In this document: piece by piece, positions 35,716 through 44,183 of the stretch
Numbering within the stretch: position 1 is the stretch's first letter
How the letters are laid out: each line of letters starts with the position of its first letter
DNA from: Archangium sp.
GTDB lineage: Bacteria; Myxococcota; Myxococcia; Myxococcales; Myxococcaceae
NCBI GenBank assembly: GCA_030681645.1
Contig: JAUXRX010000024.1
Coordinates: 62,001 to 126,000 of the forward strand
Direction: 5' to 3'
DNA: 64,000 nucleotides
Made by a program: the position numbers and the translations under genes
Notes under the pieces: model-generated
Database searches by the model: none
What the model saw: the letters and a program-made list of their open reading frames with translations, nothing else
Told to the model about the DNA's origin: nothing

Positions 35716-38700
35716 GAGGGCCCCGCAGACAATGGGTGGCGATGGCGCTGCTCGGAATCGCCTGCACCCCCGCCCCCGCGCCGCCGAAGCCCGAGCGGCC
35801 GCACCCGTACTTCGAGATCGACTTCGGCGCCCACGCCAACGTCGAGTGCGTCTCTTGCCACGCGCTGACCAACACCAACTTCGCGCAGTTCGAGTGCACG
35901 GGCTGCCACGACCAGGCCACGGTCACCCCGAGACACGCGGCCGTGAGCGGCTTCGAGTACGCGAGCCCCGCCTGCTACGCGTGCCACGCCACCGCGCCGG
36001 GAGCGTCGGATCCCACGCAGAACGTGGCCGTCACCGCGCTCGTTCCCACCTGGTCGAACACCACCATCCTGAGCGTGACCGCGACCGACGAGTCGCTGCC
36101 GATGGGCATGAACCACGCGAGCGCGCCGGGCAGCTCGTGCGCTGACTGCCATGTCAACGCCGACCTCGGCCACTTCTACCCGGGCCAGCTCCACGGCTCG
36201 TTGCTCGCGTTGATGCAGCCGCAACCCACCACTTGCGCCGGTTGCCACGCCGCGAGCGCGCCCGTGGGCTTCGTGGGGCCGACCGCCACGAGGCCGGCAC
36301 GGACGCCGCCCAGTGGAGAGATGAAGCACGACGCAGTGGCCTGGGCCGCCGGCGCGCCGACGACGACCGCGTTGGTCACAGCCGACTGCAGCACCTGCCA
36401 CGTCGCGCCGTCGATCCTCTCCGCGGCCAGCTGGAAGACGAACGCCTCGTTCCACGCCGCGCTCGCGGTGCAGCCCACCTCGTGTCTCGACTGCCACGCG
36501 AACACCCGCCCGGGGCTGCTCACCTCGACGAACGCCGCGCTCCCGCTCAACGTGGTCATCGATCACCAGGCAGCGGTCTGGCTGGGTGACTGCGTGACCT
36601 GCCACGGCGCGAGCACCAGCACCTGGGCCGGCGGCCGCTTCCACCCCGCGGGAGTGCCGACGCCACCGAGCTGCCTGCCCTGCCACGAAGCCGAGCGCCC
36701 CACCTTCTACGACGGCGGGTGGAGCGGTCCTCCCTTCGACTACGTGACCAACGTGAAGGGCATCCCTCACGGCGACGGGCAGGACTGCGCCGTGTGTCAC
36801 CGGCAGGATGCGGGGCCCCAGCCCGACTGGCGCGGCGGCTCCTTCCTCCACGGCCCGGCGAGCCGCTCAGCCACCACCTGCGTGGTGTGCCACACCACCC
36901 AGCGCCCGACGGTGCCGGTGTTCGGCTTCGACCACTCGCTGTCGGGCACCGGCGACTGCTTCGGTTGCCACCAGCAGACGACGCAGTTCACCCAGCTCAG
37001 CGACTGGGATGGCGGGCAGCAGTACCCGGGCGCCAACCTGATCAGCTCGACTGATCAGTTCATCACCGTCACGCAGGTGCTGCTGCGGCGCGGCGGACCG
37101 AACAACCTGGTCACCGGAACTGCGTCGACGCGCGTCACGCTCTTCAACGCGATGTTGCACACCTCGAGCGCGCTGCCGGCTGACGCGGGCCTCGCGCCGG
37201 GCGCTGCGCCGGGAGATCCCACCACGTGCTGGCACTGCCACACCAGCACGCCGGGCACGACGAACGTGGTGTCGTTCGCCGAGGGCCGCTTTCACGCCTC
37301 GCTCACCGGCTACCGCAGCACGCCCGACGCGGGGATCACGAGCCTGGGCCAGCCCACCGATCGCTGCGCTGACTGTCACTCGAACATGCGGCCCCGGGGC
37401 ATCGTGCAGGTCGACGCCGGCGTGCGGCCGATGGATCACTTCGCCGACGCAGGCACCGTCTCGCAGCTCGACTGCTCCACCTGCCACGCGAGCCCGGGTG
37501 GAAGCTGGAGCGACGGCGTCTTCCACGCCAACGGCCCCCCGCAGCCCGGCGACTGCACCGGGTGTCACTTCACGCTCATGGCCGAAGCGCCAGTGGTCGA
37601 CGTCATCAGCGCCGCCAGCCCGAGCTACCAGATGAAGCACCGCTCGACGCAGCTCACCTTCCAGCGCTGCGACCGCTGCCACGCCACGGCGCTCAGCTCG
37701 CGCAACTGGAGGCCCGGCGCGTTCCACGCGAACCTCACGCCCCAGCCGGGCGCGTGCGTCGACTGCCACGGTGGCACCACGCCGACGCACGCGTCCCAGA
37801 GCGCGCTCAACGGCCAGTGGATGAACCACGCGGTGGCCGTGGTGACGGCGAAGGACTGCGCCTTCTGCCACGCGGCAGACGCGAAGCCGGTGGGCGGCCA
37901 GTGGAGCACCTCGACCCGCTTCCACCTCGCGGGCAACGCGCCGACGACCTGTCAGAGCTGCCATGGCCCCGCCAACGGAGGTACGGGTCACAACGTGCCG
38001 GCGGGCCTCATCGACACGGCGACGATCACCAGCGCGAGCGCGTCGACCGGTCGAGCAGGCGTCAACGTTCAGCTCTCCCACGAAGACCTCAACGTCACCG
38101 CGCGCGACTGCAACTTCTGTCACACCGCCCCCGGCACCACCTGGGACCAGGCGAGCTTCCACGCGCGCTTCACCGGCGGCGCGGCCCTGGTGATGAACGG
38201 CTCGACGGGCCGCTGCAGCAACTGCCACCTCAACGTGAAGCCCGACCCCGGGTACGCTCCGCAGAACCACGCGGCGTTTACCGGCACCTCGCCGATTGAC
38301 TGCGCGTCGTGTCACGGCTGGCCGGGCACGGGCACACCCGCCGCGCCGAACTGGCGCCGCGCGGGAGCCGCCGCTGCCCCGCCCACCATCAGCGTCGGCG
38401 GCTTCACCATCGGAGAGCCCCCCGCGCCCAACGCCACCACGCTTCAAGCCGGCCTCAACAACCTCGCGCACCCCGCGGTGAGTGGTTCGTGCACCACGTG
38501 CCACGCCACGGCCAGCGGCGGCCGCGGCGCGCACGGGTACGACCACGCCCTCGCCCCCGCGACGGGCTGCGCGTCGTGCCACGAGGCGGGCAGCGACCTG
38601 GTCGGCTCGCCGTGGACGTTGAACGCACCGGGCGCGGCACAGCTCCCTGCGCAGTGTGGCCTGGGCAGCGGCACCGTCGCCGATCGCGGCGGCGACACCC

Positions 38701-38954
38701 GGCCCGTGGGCATCACGAGCCTTGCCTGCAGCGCTTCCGCGGCCAGCCTCATGTGCGGCACGCAGAATTGCGCGCTCAATCACTTCTTCCCCGCTGACTG
38801 CGGCGAGTGTCATTTGAAGCCCGCCGGGGGCACCGCCACCACGCAGACCGGCGCGGGCTACGTGGGCCGCTGGCGCTTCCAGCACTTCTTCGGGGCACCG
38901 GCGCAGCAGTCCACCTGCTGCAAGTGCCACGCGGGCCCCAGCTGCCGCGGCTGA
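35712..38954 (+). CDS. Giant multiheme c-type cytochrome, probable lipoprotein (27 CXXCH)
   Basis: A 1080-residue exported cytochrome with 27 CXXCH sites by my count. The N-terminus MRGPRRQWVAMALLGIACTPAP looks like a lipoprotein signal with Cys18, although the GIAC box is not ideal. Many modules share the pattern FHAxxxPQPxxCxxCH (for example GAFHANLTPQPGACVDCH and VFHANGPPQPGDCTGCH), quite different from the modules of the 30-heme protein. The C-terminal 150 residues are denser in Cys (CGTQNCALNHFFPADCGECH, CCKCH). It could be the outer, surface-exposed partner of the conduit. It is co-translated with the Fe-S flavoprotein. Confidence 0.92.
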   Translation: MRGPRRQWVAMALLGIACTPAPAPPKPERPHPYFEIDFGAHANVECVSCHALTNTNFAQFECTGCHDQATVTPRHAAVSGFEYASPACYACHATAPGASDPTQNVAVTALVPTWSNTTILSVTATDESLPMGMNHASAPGSSCADCHVNADLGHFYPGQLHGSLLALMQPQPTTCAGCHAASAPVGFVGPTATRPARTPPSGEMKHDAVAWAAGAPTTTALVTADCSTCHVAPSILSAASWKTNASFHAALAVQPTSCLDCHANTRPGLLTSTNAALPLNVVIDHQAAVWLGDCVTCHGASTSTWAGGRFHPAGVPTPPSCLPCHEAERPTFYDGGWSGPPFDYVTNVKGIPHGDGQDCAVCHRQDAGPQPDWRGGSFLHGPASRSATTCVVCHTTQRPTVPVFGFDHSLSGTGDCFGCHQQTTQFTQLSDWDGGQQYPGANLISSTDQFITVTQVLLRRGGPNNLVTGTASTRVTLFNAMLHTSSALPADAGLAPGAAPGDPTTCWHCHTSTPGTTNVVSFAEGRFHASLTGYRSTPDAGITSLGQPTDRCADCHSNMRPRGIVQVDAGVRPMDHFADAGTVSQLDCSTCHASPGGSWSDGVFHANGPPQPGDCTGCHFTLMAEAPVVDVISAASPSYQMKHRSTQLTFQRCDRCHATALSSRNWRPGAFHANLTPQPGACVDCHGGTTPTHASQSALNGQWMNHAVAVVTAKDCAFCHAADAKPVGGQWSTSTRFHLAGNAPTTCQSCHGPANGGTGHNVPAGLIDTATITSASASTGRAGVNVQLSHEDLNVTARDCNFCHTAPGTTWDQASFHARFTGGAALVMNGSTGRCSNCHLNVKPDPGYAPQNHAAFTGTSPIDCASCHGWPGTGTPAAPNWRRAGAAAAPPTISVGGFTIGEPPAPNATTLQAGLNNLAHPAVSGSCTTCHATASGGRGAHGYDHALAPATGCASCHEAGSDLVGSPWTLNAPGAAQLPAQCGLGSGTVADRGGDTRPVGITSLACSASAASLMCGTQNCALNHFFPADCGECHLKPAGGTATTQTGAGYVGRWRFQHFFGAPAQQSTCCKCHAGPSCRG

Positions 38955-38959
38955 GCTGC

Positions 38960-39010
38960 GCCCCTCACCCGGCCTGCGGCCGACCTCTCCCCGCTTCGCA
39001 GGGAGAGGTA
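38960..39010. repeat. Interspersed repeat, family A, intergenic copy that supplies a ribosome-binding site
   Basis: CCCCTCACCCGGCCTGCGGC and CGACCTCTCCCCGCTTCGCA lead into GGGAGAGGTAGG. The CCTCTCCC and GGGAGAGG arms can form a hairpin. The right arm lies 8-15 bases ahead of the ATG at 39021 and looks like its Shine-Dalgarno sequence. Confidence 0.65.
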
Positions 39011-39020
39011 GGATGCACGC

Positions 39021-39896
39021 ATGCTGACCATGGTGGTGCTGGCGCTCCTCTCGAACGGTGACGAATGGGCGCCGATGCCCGTGACGCCGCCGGCTGCCGC
39101 GACGGGCGCGGTGAAGGCGCCTGATCTCTCCCCGCGCGCGCGCTACGAGACAGCCACGCGCTACCTGGCCGGAGGCAAGCCGTCCGACGCGTCGGCGATC
39201 CTCGACCTGCTGATCGCCGAGCTGCCGCGCGTGCCCGAGTATTTCGCGGCGCGGGCGCAGGCCCAGCTCGCCCTGCGGGCGCCGCTCTTCGCCGCCGCCG
39301 ACGCGCAGTACGCGCTCACCATCAAGCCCGAGCTCGTCTCCACCCGCTTCACGCTCGCGGCGGCAGAGGAAGCGCTCGGCCACGCGGCGAACGCGGCGTA
39401 TCACTACCGGCTCTACGCCGACTCGACGAGCACCGACGTCCGCGACGACCTTCGGGCCGAGGCCCGCGCCCGCGCGAACCGGCTCGCGCCCCAGCACGTC
39501 GTCGCCGCGCCGCCACCAGCGCCCACCTACGCCGCGCCTCTTCCGCTGCCTGCGGCGCCGCCGCAGCAGGCCCGGGCGCCGGAGTGCCGCATGGGCTCGA
39601 ACGGCAGGCAGGCCTGTGGCTTCAACTGCCGCATGGGCAGCGATGGCGTGACCGCCTGCGCCGACACGCCCGACGGCGTGTGCGCGATGGGCAGCAACGG
39701 GCGCATCACCTGCAGCCAGCTCCGCGGCGCGGGCGAAGCGACGGGCGGGCCGCCTCCCGAGTGCCGCATGGGCTCCGACGGCCAGCAGGTCTGTGGCTAC
39801 AACTGCCGCATGGGCAGCAACGGGCACTTCTACTGCGCCAGCCGATCCGACGGGCAGTGTGCGTTCAACTCGAACGGCACCTTCACCTGTCCGTAG
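39021..39896 (+). CDS. Secreted TPR-like protein with CRMGSNG cysteine repeats
   Basis: A 291-residue protein of unknown function. The N-terminus (MLTMVVLALLSNGDEW) could be a short signal. Residues 38-155 are helical, TPR-like repeats (YETATRYLAGGKPSDASAIL, EALGHAANAAYHYRLYAD). A Pro/Ala linker (160-190) leads to a Cys module repeated twice: ECRMGSNGRQACGFNCRMGS and then ECRMGSDGQQVCGYNCRMGS, each followed by a C.. (D)G.C..xSNGxxxC tail. The regular Cys pairs suggest disulfide-bonded extracytoplasmic hairpins. It follows the 27-heme cytochrome by 66 bases and may be expressed with it. Confidence 0.7.
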   Translation: MLTMVVLALLSNGDEWAPMPVTPPAAATGAVKAPDLSPRARYETATRYLAGGKPSDASAILDLLIAELPRVPEYFAARAQAQLALRAPLFAAADAQYALTIKPELVSTRFTLAAAEEALGHAANAAYHYRLYADSTSTDVRDDLRAEARARANRLAPQHVVAAPPPAPTYAAPLPLPAAPPQQARAPECRMGSNGRQACGFNCRMGSDGVTACADTPDGVCAMGSNGRITCSQLRGAGEATGGPPPECRMGSDGQQVCGYNCRMGSNGHFYCASRSDGQCAFNSNGTFTCP

Positions 39897-39983
39897 GAGC
39901 GGACGTCAGCACCCTCGTGAGGGCAGTCGCTCTCGGGCGCTGAGAAACGCGCAACTGCAGCGCGCCCTCCCGGAGAACCAGGG

Positions 39984-40544
39984 GTGTCTGCCCTGCGCCC
40001 CATCCCAGCCCGCCCCGCACCCATCCCCCGGGCGCCGCGCTCCGGCACGACGATCTCCGTGGGCCCGCGCGCGGTCTCGCTCGACACCTTCAGCCGCGTC
40101 GGCGTCTCCGCCCCGGCGACGAAGGTGGCGGTCGACACGGCGACGACGGCCGGAGTGAGCGTCACCCCCCGCTCCATCTCGGTGGCCGTCGACACCATGA
40201 CGCGCGTGGGCGTGCTGGCCCCCGGGACGAAGGTCGGCGTCGATACTCGGACCGCGGTGGACGTGGTGGTGACGCCACGCACCGTCGACGTCACGGTGGA
40301 CACCGCGACCCTGGTCAAGGTGAAGGCCCTGCTCGCCAGCGTGGCGGTCGACAGCGCCACGAAGGTCGAGGTGCACGTGGCCCGCGAGGCCATCGACGTC
40401 ACCGTCGACGCCCGCACCCGCATCGAGGTGGACCTCGGTTGGTTTCACCGCACCGTCGAGCTGGGCCCGAGGTTCAAGCTGCGCCTGCCGCTGCCGGCCG
40501 CGCTCCTGGGCGATCATCGCGCGCGCCTCCCGCCCCCGCGTTGA
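39984..40544 (+). CDS. Protein of tandem beta-strand repeats (VDVTVDTATxV-type)
   Basis: A 186-residue protein with no recognised family. Residues 25-150 consist of about eight repeats of roughly 15-16 residues with the pattern V-x-VDTxTxVxVxV (VAVDTATTAGVSV, VAVDTMTRVGVLA, VTVDTATLVKVKA, VAVDSATKVEVHV, VTVDARTRIEVDL), which suggests a beta-solenoid or stacked-strand fold. The GTG at 39984 has GGAG at good spacing. The antisense strand is also open here, but only this strand has a Shine-Dalgarno and a regular protein repeat. There is no signal peptide. Function unknown. Confidence 0.6.
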   Translation: MSALRPIPARPAPIPRAPRSGTTISVGPRAVSLDTFSRVGVSAPATKVAVDTATTAGVSVTPRSISVAVDTMTRVGVLAPGTKVGVDTRTAVDVVVTPRTVDVTVDTATLVKVKALLASVAVDSATKVEVHVAREAIDVTVDARTRIEVDLGWFHRTVELGPRFKLRLPLPAALLGDHRARLPPPR

Positions 40545-40573
40545 ACCTGACCGGGAAGTGCTAGAGCGGCGCG

Positions 40574-42046
40574 ATGTCCTCTCGCCTGTTCGCGCTGCCA
40601 ATTCTCGCGCTGACCGCCTGTGCCACGGTCGCCCCGCCGCCGAAGAACGTTCGCCTGATGACGGTCAACGAGCCGCCGCGCTCAGCCGAAGCGCCCGCTT
40701 CGAAGGCCACGCACGCGCCGACCTTGATCCGCAACGGCACCGTGCTCACCGCCGCGGGCCAGGTCTTCGAGAACGGCCACGTGCTGCTCGTCGACGGGCG
40801 CATCGCCGAGGTCGGCCAAGGCGCGGGCACGGCCCCCGCGGGCGCGCTCGTGCTCGACGCGAAAGGCGGCTTCGTCACGCCCGGCCTCATCGACACCCAC
40901 TCGCACGTCGGCGTGTACGCGTGGCCCGGCACCATCGGCTCGGCCGACGGCAACGAGATGACCAACCCCAGCACCCCGCACGTGCGCAGCGAGAGCGGCT
41001 TCTGGCCGCAGGACCCGGCGATCTGGCGCGCGCTCGCGGGCGGCGTCACCACCATCCAGGTGCTGCCCGGCTCGGGCAACGTCATCGGCGGGCGCAGCTT
41101 CGTGGCGCACCTCAAGCCCGAGGGCTCGGCGCGGGCCATGCGCTACCCGGGCGCGCCCGAGGGCATGAAGATGGCGTGCGGCGAGAACCCCAAGCGCCAC
41201 TACGGCGGACTCAACCGCGAGCCCGCCTCGCGCATGGGCGTGGTGGCCACGCTGCGCACCGCGCTGCAGAAGGCGCTCGAGTACCGCCGCGCCCAGCAGA
41301 AGTGGCAGCGCGATCTCGAGCTGTGGCGCGCGAAGCACACCGCCGAAGAGGGCAAGCCGCCGCCGCCCACGGCGAAGCCCGACGGCAGCCCGGACGATCC
41401 CCCCGAAGGGCCTCCGCGCGACTTCGGCATGGAGACGCTGGCCGGCGTGCTCGACGGGAAGATCCTCGTGCACCACCACTGCTACCGCGCCGACGAGATG
41501 CACCAGGTGCTCGACGTGGCGCGCGAGTACGGCTACCAGGTGCGCTCGTTTCACCACGCGGTCGAGGCGTACAAGCTCGCCGACCGCCTCGCGGCCGAGG
41601 GCACCGCGGTCTCCACCTGGGTCGACTGGTGGGGCTTCAAGATGGAGTCGCTCGACGGCATCCCCCAGAACGTGGCGCTGGTGCAGCGCGCGGGCGGGCG
41701 GCCCATCCTCCACTCCGATTCCGCGACCGAGATGCGCAGGCTCAACCAGGAAGCGTCCAAGGCGCGCGCGGCGGGCGTGCGCTTCGGGCTGCAGGCTTCC
41801 GACGACGAGGTGCTGCGCTGGGTGACGGCGAACCCGGCCTGGGCCCTGGGCATCGACGGCGACGTGGGCACGCTGGAGAAGGGCAAGCGCGCCGACGTGG
41901 TGGTGTGGAACGGGAGCCCCTTCAGCGTCTACACCCTGGCGCAGCAGGTGCTCGTCGACGGCGCCGTCGTCTACGACCGCGCGGGGCACGACGTCCCCAT
42001 CTCGGACTTCGAGCTGGGGCTGGTCGACGGAAAGGACCTGCCATGA
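40574..42046 (+). CDS. Amidohydrolase-family lipoprotein, apparently active
   Basis: A 490-residue predicted lipoprotein (MSSRLFALPILALTAC) of the metal-dependent imidazolonepropionase-like amidohydrolase class. The metal-site motif is GLIDTHSHVGVY, and further His residues stand in LVHHHCYRADE, VRSFHHAVEAYK and LHSDSATEM. A glycine- and threonine-rich segment, GGVTTIQVLPGSG, and the terminal strand KGKRADVVVWNGSPF are typical. It would hydrolyse a C-N bond in the periplasm; substrate unknown. Its stop overlaps the start of a second, related gene (ATGA), so the two form a pair. Confidence 0.85.
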   Translation: MSSRLFALPILALTACATVAPPPKNVRLMTVNEPPRSAEAPASKATHAPTLIRNGTVLTAAGQVFENGHVLLVDGRIAEVGQGAGTAPAGALVLDAKGGFVTPGLIDTHSHVGVYAWPGTIGSADGNEMTNPSTPHVRSESGFWPQDPAIWRALAGGVTTIQVLPGSGNVIGGRSFVAHLKPEGSARAMRYPGAPEGMKMACGENPKRHYGGLNREPASRMGVVATLRTALQKALEYRRAQQKWQRDLELWRAKHTAEEGKPPPPTAKPDGSPDDPPEGPPRDFGMETLAGVLDGKILVHHHCYRADEMHQVLDVAREYGYQVRSFHHAVEAYKLADRLAAEGTAVSTWVDWWGFKMESLDGIPQNVALVQRAGGRPILHSDSATEMRRLNQEASKARAAGVRFGLQASDDEVLRWVTANPAWALGIDGDVGTLEKGKRADVVVWNGSPFSVYTLAQQVLVDGAVVYDRAGHDVPISDFELGLVDGKDLP

Positions 42047-43278
42047 GCGCGGCGATGCTGTTGAGCGTGGTGCTGAACGCGGCGGTGGCCTTCGAGCACG
42101 TCAACGTGGAGATCGGTGACGGGCTGGTGCTCACCGACACCACGGTGGTGGTGGTGGACGGCCGCATCGCTTCCGTGGGGCGCGGGCCCGTGCCCGAGGG
42201 CGCGACGCGCATCGACGGCGGGGGCACGAAGACGCTCGCGCCCGGGTTCATCGACGCCGCCTCGCCGCTGGGCCTGCGCGAGGTCGACCTCGAGCCCTCC
42301 ACGCTCGACGAGGCGATGAACGGCGCGGTGCTGGTGCCCGGCTTCCGCGTGGCCGACGGCTTCAACCCGCTCTCGGTGCGCATCCCCTCGGCGCGGGAAG
42401 AAGGCGTCACCGGCGCGGTGCTCGCGCCCGGCAGCGGCGTGCTCGCCGGCACGGGGCACTGGGTCGTCCTCACCGGAACGATGAGCTCGATGCCCGACAT
42501 GAAGAAGCCGGTCGCCATGTTCGGCGACGTGGGCAACGGCGGGGCCGCGCTCTCGGGCGGCGCGCGCGGAGGGCTGTGGCTCAAGCTGCGCGAGGTGGTG
42601 GCCGACGCGCGCTGGTACGCGAAGAACAAGACGGCGGTGGAACAGAACCGCTCTCGCGCGCTCGCGCTCTCGCCGCTGCACCTCGAGGCGTTGCTGCCGG
42701 TGCTCGAGGGCAGGCTGCCCCTGGTGCTCTCGGCGCATCGTGCGTCCGACATCCTCGAGGCGGTGCGCTTCGGGCAGGAAGAGAAGCTGCGCGTGGTGAT
42801 CGCCGGCGGCAGCGAGGCGTGGCTGGTGGCGGCCGAGCTCGAGGCGGCGCGCGTGCCGGTGCTGTTGGTGCCGTCCAACCTGGTGCCGGGTTCCTTCGAG
42901 CAACTGCGCGCGCGCGACGACGTGGCCACCAGGCTCGACGCCGCGGGCGTGAGCGTGGCGATCGCCTGCAACGACATGTCGCGGCGCCGCCTGCGGCAGG
43001 AAGCGGGCATCGCGGTCAGCTACGGGTTGCCGCGCGCGAAGGCGCTGTCGGCCATCACCCTGCAGCCGGCGAAGGCGCTGGGGCTCGACAAGGACGTGGG
43101 CTCCGTCGAGCGCGGCAAGCGCGCCGACCTGGTGTTGTGGTCGGGCGACCCGCTCGAGCTCTCGTCGTTCGCCGAGAAGGTGTTCATCGCCGGCGTCGAG
43201 CAGCCGCTCGCGACGCGGCAGACGAAGCTGGTCGAGCGTTACCTCCAGCGCGTGAAGCCCGCCGCGAAGAAGCGGTGA
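42043..43278 (+). CDS. Amidohydrolase-like paralogue lacking the HxH metal motif
   Basis: A 411-residue partner of the preceding enzyme with the same overall architecture: a N-terminal beta domain (VVVVDGRIASVGRG), then GFIDAASPLGLREVDLEP where active members have D-x-H-x-H, a variable middle and the closing GKRADLVLWSGDPLEL. Metal ligands are therefore missing at the first site. It is exported or near-exported (MSAAMLLSVVLNAAVA). It is translationally coupled to the active-looking paralogue; a heterodimer with one catalytic and one supporting subunit is plausible but not shown. Confidence 0.78.
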   Translation: MSAAMLLSVVLNAAVAFEHVNVEIGDGLVLTDTTVVVVDGRIASVGRGPVPEGATRIDGGGTKTLAPGFIDAASPLGLREVDLEPSTLDEAMNGAVLVPGFRVADGFNPLSVRIPSAREEGVTGAVLAPGSGVLAGTGHWVVLTGTMSSMPDMKKPVAMFGDVGNGGAALSGGARGGLWLKLREVVADARWYAKNKTAVEQNRSRALALSPLHLEALLPVLEGRLPLVLSAHRASDILEAVRFGQEEKLRVVIAGGSEAWLVAAELEAARVPVLLVPSNLVPGSFEQLRARDDVATRLDAAGVSVAIACNDMSRRRLRQEAGIAVSYGLPRAKALSAITLQPAKALGLDKDVGSVERGKRADLVLWSGDPLELSSFAEKVFIAGVEQPLATRQTKLVERYLQRVKPAAKKR

Positions 43279-43305
43279 GCCCAGCGCAAGGCGTCTCACC
43301 CGGGT

Positions 43306-43500
43306 CTAGAGTCCACGCTCCTTGAGCACCTCGAGCACCGCGTCCTTCACCAGGCGCATCACCGTCTCCTGCGTGATGTCCGGGCTGCGGCCGTGACAGC
43401 GCTGCCGGTTGGGGCAGGTGCGGCACGAGTCCTTCTCGGGCTTCGCCGTGCGGCTCGAGCTGCACGCGCCATCGCAGTTGGTACAGGAAGAGTCACACAT
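43306..43500 (-). CDS. Cys-rich 64-residue peptide
   Basis: The frame from the ATG at 43500 encodes MCDSSCTNCDGACSSSRT, then DSCRTCPNRQRCHG, then a helical tail (TQETVMRLVKDAVLEVLKERGL). Seven Cys in the first 36 residues suggest a metal or Fe-S site. The ATG follows the stop of the CBS gene by a single base, so it is co-translated with it. The SCxxCPxxxR motif recurs in that CBS protein (SCQRCPRFER). Unrecognised family. Confidence 0.65.
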   Translation of the reverse strand: MCDSSCTNCDGACSSSRTAKPEKDSCRTCPNRQRCHGRSPDITQETVMRLVKDAVLEVLKERGL

Positions 43501-43501
43501 G

Positions 43502-44110
43502 TCAGGGCAGCCTCGTCGCGAGCCAGCGCACCAGGTCCATCGCCGAGATGACGCCAACGAGGTGACCGTCGTCGGTGACGATGGGCACGCGATCGACGCC
43601 GCGGCTCGCCATCAGCCGCGCCGCTTCCCCCAGCGTCGCCTGCTGCGTCAGCGTCACCACCTGCGTGGACATCGCGTCTTCGACCTCGAGGCGCAGGCCC
43701 GACCCGAGGCGGACGCGCGCCAGCGAGGTGGTGGACACGATGCCCACCAGCACGCAGTTGTCGTCGAGCACCGGCGCCGAGGTGACGCCGGCGAACTCGA
43801 GGAACTCGGCCGCCCGTTCCGCGTCGAGCTCGCTGTCGAGGCAGGTGACCTCGGGGCTCATCAGCTCACCGCAGCTGCCGTGCGGATCAGCCGCGGCCAG
43901 CGGAACGCGGCACTCGACCCAGGCCTGAGCGCCGCTGAACACCTCGCGCTCGAAGCGCGGGCAGCGCTGGCACGACCTGACGAAGCGGGCGTCGAGCGAG
44001 AGCGGGCAGTGCACCGTGGCGTCGCCGGAGAACGTGTCATCGCACGTGGCCGTGTGCGTTCGCCGCTCGGGGAGTCTGACGGTGCACTCGGTTTCGCTCG
44101 TGCCGGGCAT
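43502..44110 (-). CDS. CBS-domain pair protein with Cys-rich N-terminus
   Basis: A 202-residue cytoplasmic protein. Residues 1-75 carry six or more Cys (CTVRL, CDDTFSG, HCPLS, SCQRCPRFE, ECRVPL) and resemble no domain I know. Residues 83-202 form a tandem CBS pair (Bateman module), with DELMSPEVTCL-like and EDAMSTQVVTL starts and VPIVTDDGHLVGVISAMDLVRW at the end, which normally bind adenine nucleotides. The combination suggests a nucleotide- and perhaps redox- or metal-responsive regulator working with the adjacent Cys-rich peptide. Confidence 0.8.
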   Translation of the reverse strand: MPGTSETECTVRLPERRTHTATCDDTFSGDATVHCPLSLDARFVRSCQRCPRFEREVFSGAQAWVECRVPLAAADPHGSCGELMSPEVTCLDSELDAERAAEFLEFAGVTSAPVLDDNCVLVGIVSTTSLARVRLGSGLRLEVEDAMSTQVVTLTQQATLGEAARLMASRGVDRVPIVTDDGHLVGVISAMDLVRWLATRLP

Positions 44111-44183
44111 CTGCAGCCATCAACCCACCGCGCGAGGGGCAAGTCACCCCATCACCTGGAGCAGCGCTGATGCCAGTGATGAG

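Noticed and set aside
36867..39827. 986-residue open frame on the minus strand
   Set aside because: Antisense shadow of the 27-heme gene; Arg/Ala/Gly-rich low-complexity product with no motif. High GC leaves the other frames open.
39906..40601. 231-residue minus-strand open frame opposite the beta-repeat protein
   Set aside because: The plus strand has a Shine-Dalgarno and a regular protein repeat; the minus product is only a mirrored low-complexity pattern.
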